Assembly (NCBI GenBank): GCA_025465385.1
Contig: JAODNG010000516.1
Location: 1 to 16,638, forward strand
Origin: Pseudonocardiales bacterium
GTDB taxonomy: Bacteria > Actinomycetota > Actinomycetes > Mycobacteriales > Pseudonocardiaceae
DNA length: 16,638 nt
Direction: 5' to 3'
Part shown: positions 12,511-16,638 of the stretch, one piece after another
Layout of the letters: the number at the start of each line of letters is the position of its first letter
Position numbering within the stretch: position 1 is the stretch's first letter
Position numbers and translations under genes: made by a program
Notes under the pieces: model-generated
Database searches by the model: none
The model's input: only the letters and a program-made list of their open reading frames with translations
Told to the model about the DNA's origin: nothing

Positions 12511-14254
12511 CCAGCGCGAGATCCAGCAGTCCGTCGGCGGTGCAGCCCCCGGGCAACTCGGTCCGGCACAGCGAGCGGCCGACTGGCAGCGGCTGGCCGG
12601 CGAGCAGTTCGATGTCCTCGTCATCGGTGGCGGAGTGGTCGGATCCGGTGCGGCGTTGGACGCCGCCACCAGAGGTCTGAAGGTGGCGCTGGTGGAAGCC
12701 CGGGACCTGGCATCGGGCACGTCGAGCCGGTCGTCGAAGCTGTTCCACGGCGGTCTGCGTTATCTGGAGCAGCTTGAGTTCGGGTTGGTTCGGGAGGCCC
12801 TGCACGAGCGGGAGCTGATGCTCACCCTGCTGGCGCCGCACCTGGTTAAGCCGGTGAGCTTCCTGTATCCACTGGCCCACCGGATCTGGGAACGGCCTTA
12901 CGTCGCCGCTGGGTTGGCGCTCTACCAGACGCTGGGTGGGACACGATCAGTGCCGGGTCAACGCCATCTCACCCGGGCCGGCGCATTACGGCTGGCCCCG
13001 GCACTCAAGCGAGACACCCTCGTCGGCGGGGTGCACTACTACGACGCGATCACCGACGATGCCCGGCACACGATGACGGTGGCCCGGACCGCCGCCCAGT
13101 ATGGCGCTGTGGTGCGCAGCTCCACCCAGGTCATCGGCTTTCTGCGGGAGGCGGATCGGATCCGCGGAGTCCGCGTGCGGGACTGCGAGACCGGCCAGGA
13201 AACCGACGTCGAGGCGCACGCGGTGCTCAACTGCACCGGGGTGTGGACCGATGAGATCCAGCGATTGTCCGGTGGTCGGGGTCGGTTCCGGATACGCGCC
13301 TCCAAGGGGGTACACATCGTGGTCCCGAGGGATCGCATTGTGTCCGAGAGCGGACTGATCCTGCGCACCCCGACATCGGTGTTGTTCGTCATTCCGTGGC
13401 GCAGCCACTGGATCGTCGGCACCACCGACACCGGCTGGAACCTCGACCTCGCACATCCCGCGGCTACTCGCGCGGACATCGACTACCTGCTGGACACGGT
13501 GAATACGGTGCTCGCCACGCCGCTGAACGAGAGCGACATCGAAGGAGTCTACGCCGGCCTGCGGCCGCTGCTGGCCGGCGAGAGCGAGCAGACCTCGCGG
13601 CTGTCCCGAGAACACGCGGTTGCCCGGGTGGCGCCCGGCCTGGTGGCGATCGCGGGTGGCAAGTACACGACCTACCGGGTGATGGCGGCCGACGCGGTGA
13701 ACGCGGCGGTGCCCGATCTACCCGGTCGGGTTGCTCCGTCGATCACGGACAAGGTGCCATTGTTGGGCGCGGACGGCTACCACGCCCTGGTCAACCAGGC
13801 CGACACGCTGGCCGCCCGGTACGGACTGCATCCCTACCGGCTACGGCACCTGCTGGACCGTTACGGCTCGGTGGTGCATCAGGTGCTGGCCTTGGCCGCC
13901 GACCGCCGAGACCTGCTCGCGCCGCTACGCGAGGCGCCCGACTACCTCCGGGTCGAGGTGGTGTACGCGGCCAGTCACGAAGCGGCCCTGCACTTGGAGG
14001 ACGTGCTCACCCGGCGCACCCGGATCTCGATCGAATACCCGCATCGGGGCGAGGCATGCGCCGCTGATGTCGCCGACCTGATGGGCGAGGTGCTGGGCTG
14101 GAGTGCGGCTGCACGGCACCGGGAGGTGCAGATCTACCTTGCCCGGGTGGCTGCCGAACGCGACTCGCAGCGCCAGCTCAACGACTCCACCGCCGACGCC
14201 CGCCGTAGCGCCGCCCCGGATCCCCGCCCGCAACTGCTCGCACCCGTCAGCTGA
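12500..14254 (+). CDS. glpD2: Aerobic glycerol-3-phosphate dehydrogenase, GlpD2-type
   Basis: A 584-residue membrane-associated FAD enzyme oxidising sn-glycerol-3-phosphate to dihydroxyacetone phosphate, passing electrons to quinone. It has the dinucleotide fold DVLVIGGGVVGSGAALDAA (38-56), the family signature ASGTSSRSSKLFHGGLRYLE (71-90), SKGVHIVVPRDRIV, WIVGTTDTGWN, GVYAGLRPLL and AGGKYTTYRVMA, then a helical C-terminal cap with RISIEYPHRGEACA. Length and sequence agree with M. tuberculosis GlpD2 (Rv3302c, 585 residues, from memory). Family similarity starts at about residue 20 (LGPAQRA), so the first 19 residues are uncertain. GTG 12500 is the only plausible start in frame; its ribosome site is poor. 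With glpK it completes glycerol entry to glycolysis. Confidence 0.95.
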   Translation: MQQAQREIQQSVGGAAPGQLGPAQRAADWQRLAGEQFDVLVIGGGVVGSGAALDAATRGLKVALVEARDLASGTSSRSSKLFHGGLRYLEQLEFGLVREALHERELMLTLLAPHLVKPVSFLYPLAHRIWERPYVAAGLALYQTLGGTRSVPGQRHLTRAGALRLAPALKRDTLVGGVHYYDAITDDARHTMTVARTAAQYGAVVRSSTQVIGFLREADRIRGVRVRDCETGQETDVEAHAVLNCTGVWTDEIQRLSGGRGRFRIRASKGVHIVVPRDRIVSESGLILRTPTSVLFVIPWRSHWIVGTTDTGWNLDLAHPAATRADIDYLLDTVNTVLATPLNESDIEGVYAGLRPLLAGESEQTSRLSREHAVARVAPGLVAIAGGKYTTYRVMAADAVNAAVPDLPGRVAPSITDKVPLLGADGYHALVNQADTLAARYGLHPYRLRHLLDRYGSVVHQVLALAADRRDLLAPLREAPDYLRVEVVYAASHEAALHLEDVLTRRTRISIEYPHRGEACAADVADLMGEVLGWSAAARHREVQIYLARVAAERDSQRQLNDSTADARRSAAPDPRPQLLAPVS

Positions 14255-14262
14255 TCAGCCGT

Positions 14263-14328
14263 CCCCGATATGGGGCCATATCGGTCCTATTCGTCGGTCG
14301 ATAGCCCCGATATGTCTCCATATCGGGG
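14263..14328. repeat. Tandem palindromes between glpD2 and accA3 (possible bidirectional terminator or mobile palindromic element)
   Basis: Copy 1: CCGATATGG (14265-14273) with CCATATCGG (14276-14284). Copy 2: CCCCGATATG (14305-14314) with CATATCGGGG (14319-14328), loop TCTC. The four arms are interchangeable, so outer and inner arms can also pair across copies. No T-run is present. Copy 1 fills the convergent gap; copy 2 lies inside the last codons of accA3. Confidence 0.8.
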
Positions 14329-16119
14329 AGGGGGACGCTGGGTGATCTGGCAGAGGGCGCTGCCTTGGGTGACTGGGATGCCGGGCCGGGCGGTGAGGGC
14401 GGTGATGGTACCGGCCTGGTGCGCGACGACCGCGTTTTCCATTTTCATCGCTTCGAGTACCACGATCAGGTCACCGGTGTCGACCAGGTCTCCATCGGAC
14501 ACCGCGACCTTGACCACTGTCCCCTGCATAGGTGCGATCACTACGTCACCCGATCCCGCCCGGGGCTGTCCGCCGCCGCGTTTGCGAGGGTGGGCCCGGC
14601 CGGTGCCGCCACCTCTCAGGGCGAGATCGGCCGGCAGCGAGACCTCCAGCCGCCGACCGCCGACCTCTACGACCACCGTCTGCCGCGGCGGCGGTATAGG
14701 GATCTCTTTCGTGGCAGCGTGCGGCTGGAGGTGCGGGCGAAACTCGGTCTCGATCCACCGGGTGTGCACGGTGAAGTGTTCGCCGTCGGTGGCGGCGAAG
14801 GCCGGGTCCTCCAAGACTGCCTGGTGAAATCCGATGACGGTCGGCACTCCCTCGACGGTGAACTCAACCAGCGCCCGCCGGGCCCGCGCCAGAGCCTGCT
14901 CGCGATCCGCGCCGACGACGATGAGCTTGGCCAGCATCGAGTCGAACTGGTCACCGATGACGGTGCCGGCGCGTACCCCGGCGTCGAGCCGTACTCCCGG
15001 TCCGGACGGCGGATCGAAGACGGTGATCACACCGGAGACGGGTAGGAATCCCCGGGCCGGATCCTCGGCGTTGATCCGGAACTCGATGGCATGGCCGCGT
15101 GCTGGCGGATCGGCGTCCATGGTCAGCTTCTCACCGGCCGCGATCCGGAACTGCTCGCGGACCAGGTCGCACCCGGTGGTCTCCTCCGATACCGGGTGCT
15201 CCACCTGCAGCCGGGTGTTCACTTCAAGAAACGAGATGGCGCCGTCTGTTCCTAACAGGAACTCGACGGTGCCCGCGCCGGTGTAACCGGCCTCGGCGCA
15301 GATCGCTCGGGCCGCCTCGTGGATGGTGCGGCGCTGCTCATCGGACAGAAACGGCGCCGGCGCCTCCTCGACCAACTTCTGGTGGCGGCGCTGCAAGGTG
15401 CAGTCCCGGGTGCCGACTATCACGACGGTGCCGTGTTGATCGGCCAACACCTGCGCTTCGACATGACGCGGCTTGTCCAGGTAGCGCTCCACGAAGCACT
15501 CGCCGCGTCCGAAGGCCGAGACGGCCTCGCGCACCGCGGAATCGAACAGCTCGGGGATCTCGGCGATGGTGCGGGCCACCTTCAGGCCGCGCCCACCACC
15601 GCCAAACGCGGCCTTGATCGCTACCGGCAGGCCGTGCTCGGTGGCGAACGTCACCACTTCGTCCGCGCCGGCCACGGGATCCCTCGTACCCGGCACCAGC
15701 GGCGCTCCCGCCTTGCTGGCCAGCTGCCGGGCGGTGATCTTGTCACCCAGGTCCCGGATCGCCTGCGGCGACGGTCCGATCCAGGTCAGCCCGGCGTCGA
15801 TCACGGCCTGGGCGAAGTCGGCGTTCTCGGCGAGAAACCCGTAGCCGGGATGCACCGAGTCCGCGCCGGCCCGGGCCGCGACGTCCAGCAGTTTTGCCTG
15901 GTGGAGGTAGCTGTCCGCCGGGGTGGCCCCGCCCAATGCGAACGCCTCATCGGCCAGCGTCACGAACGGAGCGTCGCGGTCACCGTCGGCGTAGACGGCC
16001 ACGCTGGTCAGCCCGGCATCGCGGCAGGCCCGGATCACCCGCACAGCGATCTCCCCCCGGTTAGCGATGAGCACCTTGCGCAAGGCTGACGGGTCCGGTG
16101 CCACGGGGGCTGGGCTCAT
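14287..16119 (-). CDS. accA3: Acyl-CoA carboxylase alpha subunit (biotin carboxylase plus biotin carrier)
   Basis: A 610-residue protein close to M. tuberculosis AccA3 (Rv3285, 600 residues, from memory). The biotin carboxylase part has RKVLIANRGEIAVR, HPGYGFLAENADFA, ATP-grasp loop AAFGGGGRGLKVA, RDCTLQRRHQKLVEEAP and FLEVNTRLQVEHPVSE. The carrier domain carries biotinyl Lys559 in VLEAMKMENAV. It carboxylates biotin for several AccD subunits making malonyl- and methylmalonyl-CoA for fatty and mycolic acids. ATG 16119 is preferred over ATG 16128 because TAGAAT (16127-16132) stands 7 nt upstream. The usual family end is about at LCQI; here about 16 extra residues (TQRPPPRYGDISGLST, then DE) are encoded by the palindromic repeat and its flank. 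The SufE-like gene ends about 60 nt upstream on the same strand. Confidence 0.96.
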   Translation of the reverse strand: MSPAPVAPDPSALRKVLIANRGEIAVRVIRACRDAGLTSVAVYADGDRDAPFVTLADEAFALGGATPADSYLHQAKLLDVAARAGADSVHPGYGFLAENADFAQAVIDAGLTWIGPSPQAIRDLGDKITARQLASKAGAPLVPGTRDPVAGADEVVTFATEHGLPVAIKAAFGGGGRGLKVARTIAEIPELFDSAVREAVSAFGRGECFVERYLDKPRHVEAQVLADQHGTVVIVGTRDCTLQRRHQKLVEEAPAPFLSDEQRRTIHEAARAICAEAGYTGAGTVEFLLGTDGAISFLEVNTRLQVEHPVSEETTGCDLVREQFRIAAGEKLTMDADPPARGHAIEFRINAEDPARGFLPVSGVITVFDPPSGPGVRLDAGVRAGTVIGDQFDSMLAKLIVVGADREQALARARRALVEFTVEGVPTVIGFHQAVLEDPAFAATDGEHFTVHTRWIETEFRPHLQPHAATKEIPIPPPRQTVVVEVGGRRLEVSLPADLALRGGGTGRAHPRKRGGGQPRAGSGDVVIAPMQGTVVKVAVSDGDLVDTGDLIVVLEAMKMENAVVAHQAGTITALTARPGIPVTQGSALCQITQRPPPRYGDISGLSTDE

Positions 16120-16126
16120 TCGCCGC

Positions 16127-16132
16127 ATTCTA
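16127..16132 (-). promoter_or_regulatory. Leaderless -10 box of accA3
   Basis: TAGAAT on the minus strand, 7 nt before ATG 16119. It overlaps the alternative ATG at 16128, arguing against that start. Confidence 0.5.
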
Positions 16133-16180
16133 GATCGCGCCGCTGGGACCCGGGAAAATGTTCATTGGGCGGCTGTGCGT

Positions 16181-16612
16181 TTAGCGCGGTAGTCCGCGCA
16201 CCGTGCGCTTGATCCGGGCGAGCATCGCGGCCGCGCCGCGCAGCCGCAGCGGGCTCACCGCGTCGGCCAGCCCGAACTGGAGGTAGAAGTCGTCCGGTGT
16301 GTCGAGCACGATCGCCACTGGTTCGCCGTCGAGCCCGGTGTGCAGGATCGCCGCGAGCCCTCGGGTGGTGAGCGCTTCCTGTGGTGCGTCGAAGTGCAGG
16401 TGCACCCGGCTGTCCTCGGTCACCTCGACGGACAGATATAGCGGAGACTGACACTCGGGTACCCGCTGCATCGCGTCGTGGGTCAGCGGCGGTGGCGGCT
16501 CGGGCAGCTCTCCCGCTAGCTCCACCAGTAGCTGAAGTCGGTCGGTGGGGCTGACTTCGATGAACTCCTCCGCCAGCTCAGCCAGCCGCGGCGCCAGCGC
16601 TGGCGTGCTCAT
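16181..16612 (-). CDS. SufE-like cysteine desulfuration protein (Rv3284-like)
   Basis: A 143-residue cytoplasmic protein of the SufE fold. SufE proteins take persulfide sulfur from a cysteine desulfurase on one Cys and hand it on for Fe-S cluster assembly. Here VPECQSPLYL (51-60) places the acceptor Cys54 in the usual loop, and TTRGLAAILHTGLDG, DFYLQFGL and SPLRLRGAAAMLARIK are conserved family segments. From memory it matches M. tuberculosis Rv3284, which lies between a thiosulfate sulfurtransferase gene (sseA) and accA3. AAAGGA lies 8 nt before ATG 16612. The context supports a sulfur-handling role, though whether its partner is a desulfurase or a rhodanese is unclear. The upstream neighbour is outside the window. 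Confidence 0.92.
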   Translation of the reverse strand: MSTPALAPRLAELAEEFIEVSPTDRLQLLVELAGELPEPPPPLTHDAMQRVPECQSPLYLSVEVTEDSRVHLHFDAPQEALTTRGLAAILHTGLDGEPVAIVLDTPDDFYLQFGLADAVSPLRLRGAAAMLARIKRTVRGLPR

Positions 16613-16638
16613 CTGAGCCGTCCTTTCCTCGTCCGATG

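Noticed and set aside
16613..16638. End of an upstream gene (sseA) overlapping the SufE-like start by ATGA
   Set aside because: Only 26 bases remain; one frame does end at that TGA, but the residues do not resemble a known SseA C-terminus.

Overview
The window is high-GC actinobacterial DNA, almost certainly from a Mycobacteriaceae member. The gene set (purine nucleoside phosphorylase, AmiA1-type amidohydrolase, gamma-glutamylcyclotransferase-like protein, GlpD2, AccA3, SufE-like protein, and an Rv3311-like protein at the left edge) resembles, in a rearranged form, the M. tuberculosis region Rv3284-Rv3311. That comparison is from memory, not from a search. A recurring TANNNT box 6-7 nt before the start codon, the mark of leaderless mycobacterial transcripts, is also seen.

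Layout. 1-274: N-terminus of an Rv3311-like protein, minus strand. 346-1026: maleylpyruvate-isomerase-family (mycothiol-dependent type) protein, minus. 1070-1669: TetR regulator, minus, divergent from a decayed FAD monooxygenase gene (1728-2239, internal deletion plus a one-base frameshift), with a 22-bp operator-like palindrome between them. 2226-3032: purine nucleoside phosphorylase. 3065-4723: transmembrane Ser/Thr kinase with a non-PASTA external domain. 4778-6373: B12-dependent acyl-CoA mutase large subunit without a B12-binding domain. 6459-7685: AmiA1-type M20 amidohydrolase.

7686-8789 is a gene-poor island between amiA1 and the cyclotransferase gene. It has an AT-rich leader with direct repeats and a 92-residue glycine-rich peptide gene with a perfect Shine-Dalgarno. 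The peptide's charged N-terminal segment looks like a leader, and it has a Cys-Gly-Cys at the junction. A trailer follows that can fold into hairpins and ends in a textbook intrinsic terminator. This is the best candidate here for something undescribed.

8790-9242: gamma-glutamylcyclotransferase-like protein, minus. 9405-9650: small signal-peptide/membrane protein whose end overlaps the end of glpK. 9619-14254: glycerol locus with glpK (minus), an MFS transporter (plus) and glpD2 (plus), together able to turn glycerol into dihydroxyacetone phosphate. 14263-14328: two tandem palindromes between glpD2 and accA3, one of which encodes a foreign-looking C-terminal tail on AccA3. 14287-16119: accA3, biotinylated alpha subunit of acyl-CoA carboxylases. 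16181-16612: SufE-like protein. Much of the window concerns short-chain acyl-CoA, glycerol and nucleoside metabolism. No rRNA, tRNA, insertion sequence or CRISPR array was recognised.
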